This document shows, one piece after another, positions 20,389 through 31,327 of a stretch of 64,000 bases of DNA. The translations under genes were made by a program, and so were the position numbers. Origin of the DNA: Anomaloglossus baeobatrachus (lineage: Eukaryota; Chordata; Amphibia; Anura; Aromobatidae); assembly GCF_048569485.1 (NCBI RefSeq), contig NC_134359.1, forward strand, positions 32,779,496 through 32,843,495, read 5' to 3'. Each line of letters starts with the position of its first letter. The stretch's first letter is position 1. The notes beneath the pieces were generated by a model. The model did not search any database, was not told the origin of the DNA, and saw only the letters and a program-made list of their open reading frames with translations.

Positions 20389-20993
20389 GTGTCAAACTAT
20401 CGCCCCATATTACTTCTTCCTTATGCCTCAAAACTACTGGAACAGCATGTCCATCTTGATCTGTCCTCGTACCTCTCTTCCTGCTCCCTCTTTGACCGGT
20501 TACAATCTGGCTTCCGACCCCATCATTCCACTGAAACTGCCCTAACCAAAGTCACTAACGACCTACTCACCGCAAGATCCAAGTGACACTACTCTGTCCT
20601 CCTCCTCCTGGATCTGTCCTCTGCCTTTGACACAGTAGACCACTCCCTTCTGCTACAGATTCTCTCATCTGTGGGCATCACAGACTTGGCCCTATCTTGG
20701 ATCTCCTCATACTTAACCAACCGAACTTTCAGCGCCTCCCACTCTCACACCTTTGTCTCATCTCGCCCCCTGTCGGAGTCCCCCAAGGTTCAGTTCTTGG
20801 ACCCCTGCTGTTCTCCATTTACACCTTTGGCCTGGGACAGCTCATAGGGTCCCACGGCTTTCAGTATCATCTCTACGCTGATGATACGCAGATCTACCTC
20901 TCTGGACCTGACATCACCTCCCTACTAACCAGAATCCAACAATGTCTGTCTGCTATTTCATCCTTCTTCCTCTGCTCGATTCTTAAAAATTGA
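20389..20993 (+). pseudogene. L2 LINE reverse transcriptase remnant
   Basis: RT fingers and palm are visible in two frames: NYRPILLLP near 20392, then [16 protein letters not shown] and [15 protein letters not shown] with the catalytic ADD at about 20880. A stop after LTARSK (20584) and a frame change near 20690 break it. After SILKN (20990) the frame closes again. It cannot give a working RT. Confidence 0.85.
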
Positions 20994-22066
20994 ACATGGA
21001 CAAAACAGAATTCATTGTCTTTCCCCCCATCACTCAACTCCCCCACCTGACATATCCATCAATGTCAATGGCTGCTCACTTTCCCCAGTGCCAGGTACTC
21101 GCTGCCTGGAGTAATCCTAGACTCTGATCTCTCTTTCAAGCCACACGTCCAAGCCCTCTTCACCTCCTGCTGCCTTCAACTCAAAAATATTTCACAGATC
21201 CGTACATTCCTTTCCCAAGAAGCTGCAAAAACCCTAGTACATGGCCTTATCTCCCGCCTGGATTATTGCAACCTCCTGCTCTGTGGCCTCCCTTTTAACA
21301 GTCTTGCACCCTTACAATCTATTCTAAACTATGCTGCCCGGCTAATCCACCTGTCCCCCCGCTACTCCCCGACCTCTCCTCTCTGTCAATCCCTTCACTG
21401 GCTTCCCATTGCCCAACTACTCGGACTTCAAAACCCTAACCATGACCTAAAAAGCCATCCACAACATGTCTCCTCCCTACATCTCTGACCTAGTCTCCCG
21501 GTACTTACCTGCACACAACCTTCAATGCTCACAATATCTCCTTCTCTACTCCCCTCTCATCTCCTATTCCCACCATCGCATCCAAGATTTTTCCCGTGTC
21601 TCCCGTGCTCTGCCACAACACATCAGACTCTCGCCTACCTTGACAAGCTTCAAAAGGAACCTGAAGACCCATCTCTTCCGACAAGCCTACAACCTGCCGT
21701 AACCCTCAGTCTGATACAGCGCTGCACAACCAGCTCTACACTAACCTACTGTATCCTCACCTATCACTTGTAGACTGTGAGCCTTCACGGGCAGGGACCT
21801 CCGTCCTCCTGTACCCGTCTTGTATTGTTTATGATTATTGTACTTGTCCCTATTATCTATACCCCTTTCACATGTAAAGCACCATGGAATTGATGGCGCT
21901 ATAATAAAAATAATAATCACATAGAGTTCAGCATTGAGACTACAATCCATCCTGATCAAGTCTCCAATGGTTTTGGCTGTGAAACACCCCATATCATCTG
22001 GCTTCCTCCACCGAACTTGACAGTTCCTTCAATTTCTTGACCCGTTAGCTTCTTTTACCTCTCGTT

Positions 22067-22162
22067 TAGTGTTGAGCGGATCCGGATCCACACGGTTTGA
22101 GAGCCCGATCCGAGTCCGACCACTACCCGGGATTCGGGGGGCACGATCCGGATCCGTGTTTT

Positions 22163-22204
<42 letters not shown>

Positions 22205-22302
22205 CTCTCTCGTCCTGGAGCCGGCTCCCCATTGATTTACATTGACGCGGATTTCGATCTGGATCCGCCGAACCCGGATTATAACCGTTCCGCTCAACTC
22301 TA
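22067..22302. mobile_element. hAT-type MITE
   Basis: A 236-bp element with ends TAGTGTTGAGCGGATCC and the reverse complement TAGAGTTGAGCGG, flanked by an exact 8-bp duplication CTCTCGTT (22059-22066 and 22303-22310), as expected for hAT. Repeated GGATCCGG motifs and a CT microsatellite (22170-22211) lie inside. Confidence 0.8.
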
Positions 22303-23126
22303 CTCTCGTTTCATCCAGACTCACTTGCCCCCATCAGAGCCGTCTATTGACTTTCATCTCATCTCTACAAATCACCTGTTTCCAATCTTCCTCTTTTTGT
22401 ATTTTTTTTTTTTAACTCGAGCCGATGCTTCTTATGGTGATATTGAAGTTGAGGCTTCTTCACCTTTTTCGGGCCACCATTAAAGACTTGTGTAACGTAC
22501 GTCGCTCTGTGCTGGCATGGACGTCTGTGATCTCACTATTATGGAGCAGACGAGCCGCCTCCATGTGTTTGTCACCAGAACTGATAGACCTTGTGATGAG
22601 CCGACTTGTTGGCTCCGATATTTTGCCTCGACATCCAAATCTTGGCTTTTGAATAGATGGACAGAATTCATTTCATATTCCTCCACCTATCATGGCCTCA
22701 CGTGATGCAGGTTGGCAAATTTCTTGGCTAAGAGAGGTCACTATCGATGAGCTGGATGATGCTGATTCTCTTTTCTTTGGAAATCTTCTTCATGGCTGCT
22801 TCTTGATTTGAGACAATGACCTTTCACTTGGAAATCAACCTAATAACACACTGAGCTATTGGAGTATGTGAGAACAGGTTGTAGTGTGTTGTATACAAAA
22901 AGAAATATAAACACGAAGCAAACCAGTAACAATGCAGAGACATGCGAAGAATCTGTATAACTAATCATATGCTAAATACATGAAAGTCAAATATATGTAT
23001 GAGATAGCCAAGATGATTGTCTATAAAATGAAGGTCGTCTCATACCCAAAGCCGTAGAGGATGGAGAGATATGGAGCCTGAAAGTCAGAAGTGCAAAACA
23101 TTGTTACCCTTTTGTTTGTCAGTGTA

Positions 23127-23198
23127 CATATATCATATACTGTATATATACATATATATATATATATAGTAATACATAAATATACGGTATATACACAC

Positions 23199-23231
<33 letters not shown>

Positions 23232-23287
23232 CCTCTATCTATGCACACATATATCAATACACACAGACACACCACACACACACATAT

Positions 23288-23360
<73 letters not shown>

Positions 23361-23407
23361 CACACACACACACACACAAACATAATTCTACACACATCTA
23401 AATACAT

Positions 23408-23460
<53 letters not shown>

Positions 23461-24115
23461 CATACACACACACACACACACACACATACATAGACACATA
23501 TGATTATATACACACAGACATATATACATATGCTGTATATATATATATATATACACACACACAGACACACCCATGAGCATATATACACGTATATATATAT
23601 ACACACATACATACACACAATATACACACACATACTGTATATACACACAAATATTATAGATACACACAGGCATATATACACACACACATACCGTATATAC
23701 TTGTATATACACACACACACAAATATATCTATATACACGAACATATACACACACACACACATACACACACAGGCATATATACACACACACAAATATATCT
23801 ATATACACGAACATATACACACACACACACACAGGCATATATACACACACAATATGTACACACAATATACCCACACAAATATATCTATATACACAAACAT
23901 ATACTGTATATAAACACATAATTACATACACACATCATATATACACAGATATACACATATATACATACACACACACATATATATTGTACATACACACACA
24001 TATACACACACTATATATTATATATATGCACACACATTATATATATATATATACTGTATATATATATACACACACACACACTATATAAATATACACACAT
24101 ACATTAATACACACA
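23127..24115. repeat. TA/CA microsatellite block upstream of EPC2
   Basis: About 1 kb of almost pure alternating purine-pyrimidine sequence: TA runs broken by CACACA and CATACA runs. It stops about 20-30 bases before the CpG island of EPC2. Such tracts can unwind or adopt Z-DNA and are length-variable; any effect on EPC2 is inference. All long frames here are repeat artefacts. Confidence 0.95.
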
Positions 24116-24129
24116 CTAACAGACTTTTC

Positions 24130-24547
24130 TGTACAGACGATGTCGGGGCCGCATTCTGTCTATTCCCGGCTGGCAGATGCGCGCCCCCGCCGCTCGTACA
24201 CTGCGCGCCCCCGCGGCCGACCTCCTCCTCGCTGTGCGCGCTCCCGCCTGCGCCGCCGCCCGCGGGGGCTGCTGGGATCGCTCGCCGCCTTGGTAATGTC
24301 CGCCATGTTTGCCATGGCGCAGGGAGCGGATCGAGCCAACAAAACCCGGATCTAGGCAGCAGAGCCGCCGCCCGGAGCGCCTCTTTCCGCCCCTCACCGT
24401 GTCTCGGGGGCCCCATGAGTCGGCGGGGGGTGAGAGAAGGCGGTTTGGGGGGGTCCTTCTGACCGACAATTTTAAGTGTTTTTTTTATTTTTTTATTTTT
24501 TTTTTTCTCCCTCGCGCCCCCCTCCCTCTCCCCCGGCCGTGGCGACA
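24130..24547 (+). promoter_or_regulatory. EPC2: EPC2 CpG-island promoter and 5' UTR
   Basis: A dense CpG region begins at about 24130 and covers exon 1, with no TATA box. A YY1-type motif CCGCCATGTTTG lies at 24300-24311, where YY1 sites often sit just downstream of the start of transcription. An upstream ATG in strong context (GCCATGG, about 24314) opens a 13-codon frame, MAQGADRANKTRI, ending before the real start. This uORF could damp translation (inference). A T-rich tract (24480-24506) then a C-rich tract precede the start codon. The start site of transcription cannot be fixed by eye. Confidence 0.75.
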
Positions 24548-24700
24548 ATGAGTAAACTGTCGTTCCGAGCGCGGGCACTGGATGCTGCCAAACCGCTGCC
24601 CATATACCGGGGCAAGGACATGCCCGACCTCAATGACTGCGTGTCCATTAACCGGGCCGTGCCGCAGATGCCCACGGGGATGGAGAAGGAGGAGGAATCG
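24548..24700 (+). CDS. EPC2: EPC2 coding exon 1 (enhancer of polycomb homolog 2)
   Basis: The 51 codons begin MSKLSFRARALDAAKPLPIY, with RGKDMPDLNDCVSINRAVPQ and MPTGMEKEEES following. From memory this is the N-terminus of vertebrate EPC2; EPC1 differs with SKPLPVF and DLPDLHEYAS. EPC2 is a nuclear scaffold subunit related to yeast Epl1, which holds the catalytic module of the NuA4/TIP60 histone acetyltransferase; the EPcA domain starts within this exon. The exon ends after Ser51 at the donor TCG|GTAGGT, phase 0, just where the EHHLQRAISAQQ segment would begin in the next exon, which is not in the window. The open frame beyond 24700 is intron. No other coding exon was seen up to 64000. Confidence 0.93.
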
Positions 24701-24930
24701 GTAGGTAATCCTTTTGTCAGACATTTGGTATTCAGGAAAGGCACTTACGCCGGCCGGCTGCGCAGAGCGCGCTCTATGCTCACTGACTTACGTCACGGAG
24801 GGGAGGTGGACGGCCCAGGCTGGCGTAGTTGGCGGGAGCCGCCATATTGTTGCGTAGGGAGCCTACGTCACAGTGTGAGTGCTGCTGCGCGTCAGCGTAA
24901 CGTGCTCTGTGAATAGGAAGTGTGCGTAAC
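24701..24930 (+). promoter_or_regulatory. EPC2: First-intron end of the EPC2 CpG island, with YY1 and CRE-like sites
   Basis: Within 170 bases of the donor there are two TACGTCA half-CRE motifs (24789-24795 and 24864-24870) and a YY1-type GCCGCCATATT (24838-24848). The region is CpG-rich. Binding is inferred from motif only. Confidence 0.5.
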
Positions 24931-25283
24931 TCTGCCCGGCAGGTTTGATAACAGCTGTGGAGGTGTGAGCTGCTGCTGCTGCTCCTGACCTGGCTGTCAA
25001 AGAGGTGCTGCAGCAGCGAGGCATTAATGCAAAGTGCCTGCATTGTCTGATAACTGTATCCCTGGTATATTAACTTACATGAATGTGTCATATTGGAGCA
25101 GTGCAATGTTGGGGCACACCATGCTGCTTTCCTATCAGTTCACAACTTTTTCTGCCCATGGAAATTAATTGGAATGATATTTATTAATGCATTAACCCTT
25201 TTTTTTTCCCCAGCTTTTTTTTCCTCTCCCCTTTTTCTAGGAGCAATAACTTTTTTTTTTAATTTTTTTATTAATTGCATTAG

Positions 25284-25326
<43 letters not shown>

Positions 25327-25874
25327 GCACCATTTACTCAATAATAAAAACAAATACAATTAATTTTACCATATATTTAGAAAAAGTGAAGGGGAAAAAA
25401 TGAAGGAGCCATAACTTTTTTTATTTTTTTTTCAATTGCATTAGTTTAATAATAATAATAATAATAATATATCTTAGTGGCTAAAAAGGATCAGAACTTA
25501 AATAAATAACAGGTTGTGCCTCCATATTTTATTTTTTGTAACTTTTTTTTATTTTTCCGACTGCGTTTTTCGTTTTGTTTTTTTTTTTGTTTATTGCTAG
25601 CTGAATTTTTAACTAATACAAAAAAATGGTATTTTTCTATAAACAATATTTTGATCACGTTTTATTTCTTTACAGGAGGTGCAGCAATGAAAAACGGCGA
25701 TTCGGGTGTTTAAATATATTGTTTTCTTGACTCGGTTTACCATTTGGATTTATTTTATATTTTCGTAGCTCTGTCTTTTACGAATGCAGTAAAACCCAAA
25801 CCCAAAAGATTTTTTTATTTTTTTCCAATTAGGAAAAGAGGGGGTTGATTTAAAGATTTTTTTTTTTTTCTTCA

Positions 25875-25906
<32 letters not shown>

Positions 25907-25950
25907 GTATATAATATATATATGTATATGTGTGTGTATATATATATTAG
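24931..25950. other. Intronic AT-rich DNA
   Basis: No gene seen. Two diverged copies of an AT-rich motif lie about 165 bp apart (AGGAGCAATAACTTT near 25239 and AGGAGCCATAACTTT near 25405), each followed by a T-rich run, AATTGCATTAG and an ATT or AAT microsatellite. A GT/TA microsatellite is at 25874-25950. Confidence 0.5.
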
Positions 25951-25952
25951 TA

Positions 25953-27554
25953 CAGACCAAAAGTTTGGACACATCTTATTCAAAGATTTTTTTTTATTTT
26001 CGTGACTTTGAAAATTGTAGGTTCACATTGAAGGCATCAAAACTATGAATTAACACATGTGGAATGCAATACTTAAAAAAGTGTGAAACAACTGAAAATA
26101 TGTCTTATATTCTAGGTTCTTCAAAGTAGCCACCTTTTTCTTTGATTACTGCTTTGCACACTCTTGGCATTCTCTTGATGAGCTTCAAGAAGTAGTCACC
26201 AGAAATGGTTTTCACTTCACAGGTGTGCCCTGTCAGGTTTAATAAGTGGAATTTCTTGCCTTATAAATGGGGTTGGGACCATCAGTTGTGTTGTGCAGAA
26301 GTCTGGTGGATACACAGCTCATAGTCCTATTGAATAGACTGTTAGCGGCTTTTTTTCTTGCCATAATACAAATTCTAAGTAAAGAAAAACGAGTGGCCAT
26401 CATTACGTTAAGAAATGAAGGTCAGTCAGTCCGAAAAATTGGGAAAACTTTGAAAGTGTACCCAAGTGCAGTGGCAAAAACCATCAAACGCTACAAAGAA
26501 ACTGGCTCACATGAGGACCGTCTCAGGAAAGGAAGACCAAGATTCACATCTGCTGTGGAGGATAAGTTTATCCGAGTCACCAGCCTCAGAAATCGCAGGT
26601 TAACAGCAGCTCAGATTAGAGACCAGGTCAATGCCACAAAGAGTTCTAGCAGCAGACACATCTCTAGAACAACTGTTAAGAGGAGACTTTGTGCAGCAGG
26701 CCTTCATGGTAAAATAGCTGCTAGGAAACCACTGCTAAGGACAGGCAACAAGCAGAAGAGACTTGTTTGGGCTAAAGAACACAAGGAATGGACATTAGAC
26801 CAGTGGAAATCTGTGCTTTCGTCTGATGAGTCCAAATTTGAGATCTTTGGATCCAACCACCGTGTCTTTGTAGAAAAGGTGAACGGATGGACTCTACATG
26901 GCTGGTTCCCACCGTGAAGCATGGAGGAGGAGGTGTGATGGTGTGGGGGTGCTTTGCTGGTGACGCTGTTGGGGATTTATTCAAAATTGAAGGAATACAG
27001 AACCAGCATGGCTACCACAGCATCTTGCAGCGGCGTGCTATTCCATCCGGGTTGCGTTTAATTGAACCATCATTTATTTTTCAACAGGACAAGTACCCCA
27101 AACACACCTCCAGGCTGTGTAAGGGCTATTTGACTAAGAAGGAGAGTGATGGGGTGCTACGCCAGATGACCTGGCCTCCACAGTCACCAGACCTGAACCC
27201 AATTGAGATGGTTTGGGGTGAGCTGGACTGCAGAGTGAAGGCAAAAGGGCCAACAAGTGCTAAGCATCTCTGGGAGCTCCTTCAAGACTGTTGGAAAACC
27301 ATTTCCGGTGACTACCTCTTGAAGCTCATCAAGAGAATGCCAAGAGTGTGCAAAGCAGTAATCAAAGCAAAAGGTGGCTACTTTGAAGAACCTAGAATTT
27401 AAGACATATTTTCAGTTGTTTCACACTTTTTTAAGTATTTCATTCCACGTGTGTTAATTCATAGTTTTGATGCCTTTAATGTGAATCTACAATTTTCAGA
27501 GTCATGAATTTAAAGAAAACTCTTTGAATGAGGTGTGTTCAAACTTTTGGTCTG
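25953..27554 (+). mobile_element. Tc1 transposon (CAGACCAAAAGTTTGGACAC family)
   Basis: Ends are CAGACCAAAAGTTTGGACAC and its near reverse complement, each next to TA (25951-25952 and 27555-27556). At 1602 bp it is full length. The transposase is broken. The copy at 38952-39877 is an internally deleted relative. Confidence 0.9.
26345..27402 (+). pseudogene. Tc1 transposase pseudogene with inverted start
   Basis: The + strand codes for SKEKRVAIITLRNEGQSVRK onward, with SAVAKTIKRYKETGSHEDR, an LRKGRPRF linker, then SSDES in place of the usual WSDES, QQDKYPKHT in place of QQDNDPKHT, and an intact [11 protein letters not shown]. Near 26888 the frame shifts: compared with the family as I remember it, about 7 bases are missing between GTCTTTGT and AGAAAAGG. 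The expected start MARKK lies in reverse: bases 26345-26376 read ATGGCAAGAAAAAAAG on the minus strand, so a 32-bp segment holding the start codon was inverted in place. Confidence 0.8.
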
Positions 27555-27740
27555 TACCGTATGTGTGTATAAATATATATATATTTTTTTTATTTTTTGT
27601 TTCATCATTTACATTTGAAAAATTACAAAAAGGACAAAATGGTCTAATGCAAAATTTTGGCCACCCTTAGATATTTGTGTGCTCAGATAGCTTCGACCAA
27701 AATTTCAGACCTTAATTAGCCTGTTAGGGTTATTGGCTTA

Positions 27741-27781
<41 letters not shown>

Positions 27782-27953
27782 CATCCTCACATCATTGTTA
27801 GTAAAGGCAAATTTCACAACTTTATAAAAACTCAGCCTCCTCCAATCTTGTGCTAAAAAACAGCAGCGATGGCTTCTTCTGAGCAGCTGCCTAGCACTCT
27901 GAAAATGGTGGAGGCCCACAAAGCAAAGTGTTTTTAAGTTCCCCTTCCTCAGT

Positions 27954-28699
27954 TTAAAGGGAACCTCTCAGGTGTAATATGCACCTAGAACCACAAGCAG
28001 TTCTGGGTGCATATTGCAAATTTCTGCCTAATCGTCCTTGTATCTAGTAGCATAGATAAAGAGATCTTTAGAAAAAGTATTTCTAAAGATCTTTTACCGT
28101 ATGCTAATAAGCGAGGGCACTAGTCCCCTGGGCGTTAGTTCCCTGGCCAGTTGGCTCCATTAGCATGTTAGTACTCCCCTGTGGGTGTGGTGACATGCTA
28201 AAGAATACGCAGCATCACAGGATGATTTCACTCACCTCTTCGCTGCCATCGCGTCCGATGCTGGATTTTCGCTCAGTGTGCATGACCCCGGAGTTGGGCA
28301 CTACTTCAATTTGAAGCCAGAACGCGTACACCCGGCTTCATAGTGCGCTTCACCCAAACACCGGGGTCATGCGCACTGAGCCGAAATCCCTTGTCGGACG
28401 CAATGGTGGCTGAGAGGTGAGTGAGATCATCCTCTGATGCTGCACATTCAGTAGCAATGTTGGCATACCCACAGGAGCGTACTTACATGCTAATGGGGGC
28501 GACTGACAAGGGAAACTAACGCCCAGGGGAGTAGTCCCCTCGACATTGGCATACAGTAAAAGATCTTTAGAAATACTTTTTCTAAAGATCTCTTTATCTA
28601 TGCTACTAGCTGCAGGGACAGTTGGGCAGAAATTAGCAATATACACCCAGAACTGCTCATGGTTCTGAGTACATATTACATCTGACAGGTTCCCTTTAA
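27954..28699. mobile_element. T2/Kolobok-like MITE
   Basis: TTAA at both edges and ends TTAAAGGGAACCTCTCAGG / CTGACAGGTTCCCTTTAA. Long inverted arms include GATAAAGAGATCTTTAGAAA and its complement, and GCGCACTGAG..GGGGTCATGC blocks. 746 bp, non-coding. A truncated sister copy is at 38394-38803. Confidence 0.75.
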
Positions 28700-28713
28700 A
28701 ATGTAATTAAGAA

Positions 28714-29700
28714 ATGGCTGTTACCAGGAACAGTGGAGGTCAAGATAAGGTCTGGAAGACCAAGCAAAATTTCTATGAGAGCTGCTGTAGAATTGCTAGA
28801 GATGCAGAACCCCTGCATGACTGCAAAAGACCTTCAGGAAGATTTAGCAGACTCTGGAGTTGTGGTGCATTGTTCTACTGTTCAGAGACACATGCACAAA
28901 TATGGCCTTCATGGAAGAGTCATCAGAAGAAAACCTCTCCTATGTCCTCACCATAAAACTCAGCGTCAGAAGTCTGCAAAAGAACATCTAAACAAGCCTG
29001 ATGCATTTTGGAAACAAGTCCTGTAGACCAATGAGGATAAACTAGAACTCTGGCCACAATGATCTAAAATATGTTTGGAGAAAAAAGGGCACAGAATTTC
29101 AGGATAAGAACATCTCTCCAACCATTAAAACATGGGGGAGGGGGGGTCAATCATGCTTTGGGGCTGTGTTACAGTCAATGACACTGGGAACATTTCACGG
29201 GTAGAAGGAAGAATGGATTCAAAGAAATTTCAACAAATTCTTGATGTAAGCCTAAAACCATCTGTAGAAAAACTAAAGTTGTAAACAGGAGAAAAGAGGA
29301 TAGCTTCTACCAATGGATAATGATCCAAAACACACATCAAAAATAACAAAAGGCGCAAGCTAAAAGTTTTACAATGGCCTTCACAGTCCTCTGATCGTCA
29401 TTGAAAATCTGTGGCTAGACCTCAAAAGAGCAGAGCATGCAAGACGAGCCAGGAATCTCACAGAACTGGAAGACGAGCCAGGAATCTCACAGAACTGGAA
29501 GACGAGCCAGGAATCTCACAGAACTGGAAGACGAGCCAGGAATCTCACAGAACTGGAAGACGAGCCAGGAATCTCACAGAACTGGAAGACGAGCCAGGAA
29601 TCTCACAGAACTGGAAGACGAGCCAGGAATCTCACAGAACTGGAAGACGTCTCCAAGAAAGAATGGATGGAAATCCCTCAAACAAAAAATGAGACTCTTG
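28714..29700 (+). pseudogene. Tc1 transposase pseudogene
   Basis: Pieces of a Tc1 transposase: VKIRSGRPSK linker, AKDLQEDLADSGVVVHCSTV, RRKPLLCPHHKTQRQKSAKE and HLNKPDAFWKQVL. The normal VLWTDE is replaced by a stop (CCTGTAGACCAATGAGG). Further stops follow. The TDNDPK-like segment is visible as ATGGATAATGATCCAAAACA (29309-29328) and the Glu segment as CATTGAAAATCTGTGG (29399-29414). Confidence 0.8.
29443..29648 (+). repeat. 29-bp minisatellite inside the Tc1 gene, about 7 copies
   Basis: Unit GACGAGCCAGGAATCTCACA followed by GAACTGGAA. The ancestral single copy is the CAAGACG..GAATCTCACAGAACT segment of the Tc1 transposase gene. As 29 is not a multiple of 3, each unit moves the frame, and three units make one 29-residue period; that is why more than one frame stays open here. 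Confidence 0.95.
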
Positions 29701-29964
29701 GGTGCTACAAAAAGAGTTAACAAGCTGTGAAACTTGCCAAAGGGGGTGTTACTAGGTACTAACCATGGTGTGTGTCCAAACTTTTGCATCGGTCCATTTT
29801 CCTTTTTTTGTTAGTTTTCAAATGTAAAAGATGAGTGGGAAAAAATAGATTTTGCCTAAAATACAAAGGAAATGTTATCTGCAACTTCATTCCTTTTGAG
29901 ATCATTGCAACTTGGTTAACTGTAATTTGCACCAAGGGTTCCCATACTTTTACATGCTACTGTA

Positions 29965-30330
29965 TTGTACAGTATTGCAATCAATTTTACAATCTGCCTA
30001 CAGAGTGGAAAGGGACCACGATGGCTGTAATAGGGGTCTTCACTAGACCTCTAACTGCTATTGCAACCCATCGGCATCACGCAGTCAGATCGCATATGAA
30101 CACCAGATGCCCAACCACCGTGATTGATATTGGCATCTAAACGGTTAAGCATCTGGTACCTGCCCGATATAAAGATGTAGTTTTGCCATTAGAGGTTCCC
30201 TTTTTCCCGTTCATCGTCAGCTTTGATATGGTGTGGGGTCATTAATCAGCTGACACGTGCTCAGAAAGAGATGGATAAATAGTTAGAAAGTCTCCCATTG
30301 AATCATCAGCATGAGTTCACTGATAATTCT
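29965..30330. other. Unassigned intronic DNA
   Basis: No gene or clear repeat boundary seen. Sequence around 30000-30180 has the look of a moderately repeated frog sequence, but I cannot place it. Confidence 0.35.
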
Positions 30331-30634
30331 CAGTTAGATCGTTCTGCACCCAGCAATAGGCAGTGCAACACTGAGGCTATAAAAGCAAATTGCTAAACAC
30401 TGTTCTTCCCCAGAAGTAGGACTGGATCAATGAAAAATCTATAAAGTTCATATTCAGTCATAGAAAAGAGCATAGCTCAGACAGGTATTTCTACCAATTT
30501 GTTTTAATGATTTGTGGAAGTTTTAGTTCACTGGTTAAAGCGTCAGATATGTCCCTATGACATGTCAAACGTTTTCTGAAATTGCGGGTAGTTACACTGA
30601 ATACATTAGGCTGCAGTAAGCATTATTGTCTGAT

Positions 30635-31292
30635 ACTAGTGATGAGCGGGCACTACCATGCTCGGGTCCTTGGTACTAGTAACTAGTGATGAGCGGGCAC
30701 TACCATGCTCGGGTGCTCAGTACTCGTAACTAGTGATGAGCGGGCACTACCATGCTCAGGTGCTCAGTACTCATAACTAGTGATGAGCGGGCACTACCAT
30801 GCTCGGGTCCTTGGTACTAGTAACTAGTGATGAGCGAGCACTACCATGCTCAGGTGCTCAGTACTCGTAACTAGTGATGAGCGGGCACTACTATGCTCAG
30901 GTGCTCAGTACTCGTAACTAGTGATGAGCGGGCACTACCATGCTCGGGTGCTCTGTACTCGTAATTAGTGATGAGCGAGCACTACCATGCTCGGGTGCTC
31001 AGTACTTGTAACTAGTGATGAGTGAGCACTACCATGCTCAGGTGCTCAGTACTGGTAACTAGTGATGAGCGGGCACTACCATGCTCAGGTGCTCAGTACT
31101 TGTAACTAGTGATGAGCGGGCACTACCATGCTCGGGTCCTCAGTACTTGTAACTAGTGATGAGCGAGCACTACCATGCTCAGGTTCTCAGTACTCGTAAC
31201 TAGTGATGAGCGGGCACTACCATGCTCGGGTGCTCAGTATTCGTAACTAGTGATGAGCGAGCACTACCATGCTCGTGTGCTCAGTACTTGTA
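30635..31292 (+). repeat. 47-bp minisatellite, about 14 copies, left arm
   Basis: Unit ACTAGTGATGAGCGGGCACT, then ACCATGCTCGGGTGCTCAGT and ACTCGTA. Variants include GCGAGCACT and CTCAGGTGC. Copies are roughly 90% alike or better. Confidence 0.95.
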
Positions 31293-31327
31293 ACAAGCAG
31301 TTGGATTGCTCGAACGGGCATGATAAT

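Larger units (their letters stand above)
18905..21912 (+). mobile_element. L2-clade LINE, 5' truncated, decayed
   Basis: Reading frames on the + strand give the region before RT (RASRIAERRWKRS; FNSLLRPP), then the RT itself in scattered frames ([52 protein letters not shown]) and the C-terminal part (ISDLVSRYLPAHNLQ). The 3' end has ACTGTGAGCCTTCACGGGCA and the tail GCACCATGGAATTGATGGCG followed by AATAA repeats. Several stops and frameshifts show it is inactive. A Harbinger-like MITE of 732 bp is inserted at 19324. The endonuclease part is missing. Confidence 0.85.
18563..23124 (-). mobile_element. Tc1 remnant split by a LINE and a hAT MITE
   Basis: Left part 18563-18904 includes GGATTGGGTTGAGGTCTGGG, the minus-strand code for the Tc1 SPDLNPI segment. 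It resumes at about 21915 with CTTCCTCCACCGAACTTGAC and runs to a terminal repeat GTTTGTCAGTG next to TA (23125-23126). An L2 LINE (18905-21912) and a hAT-type MITE (22067-22302) interrupt it. Its left terminal repeat is missing. The transposase is well decayed, so this is an old copy. Confidence 0.7.
27588..29962 (+). mobile_element. Tc1 remnant hosting a Kolobok-like MITE
   Basis: The right terminal repeat (TTTACATGCTACTG, then TA at 29963-29964) and decayed transposase sequence mark a Tc1 of the type with GTAAAAGTTTGGGCACCC ends. The left terminal repeat is missing; the copy starts near 27588. A 746-bp MITE (27954-28699) interrupts the 5' part of the gene, and a CAT microsatellite (27743-27783) lies before it. 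A 29-bp unit is amplified seven times in the 3' part of the gene. Confidence 0.8.

Noticed and set aside
23021-23931. Frames made of Ile/Tyr/Thr/His or Cys/Val/Tyr
   Set aside because: Translation of TA/CA microsatellites.
24476-24916. A 146-codon open frame through EPC2 exon 1
   Set aside because: Only 24548-24700 is coding. After Ser51 the frame runs past a good donor (GTAGGT) into intron and stops resembling EPC2.
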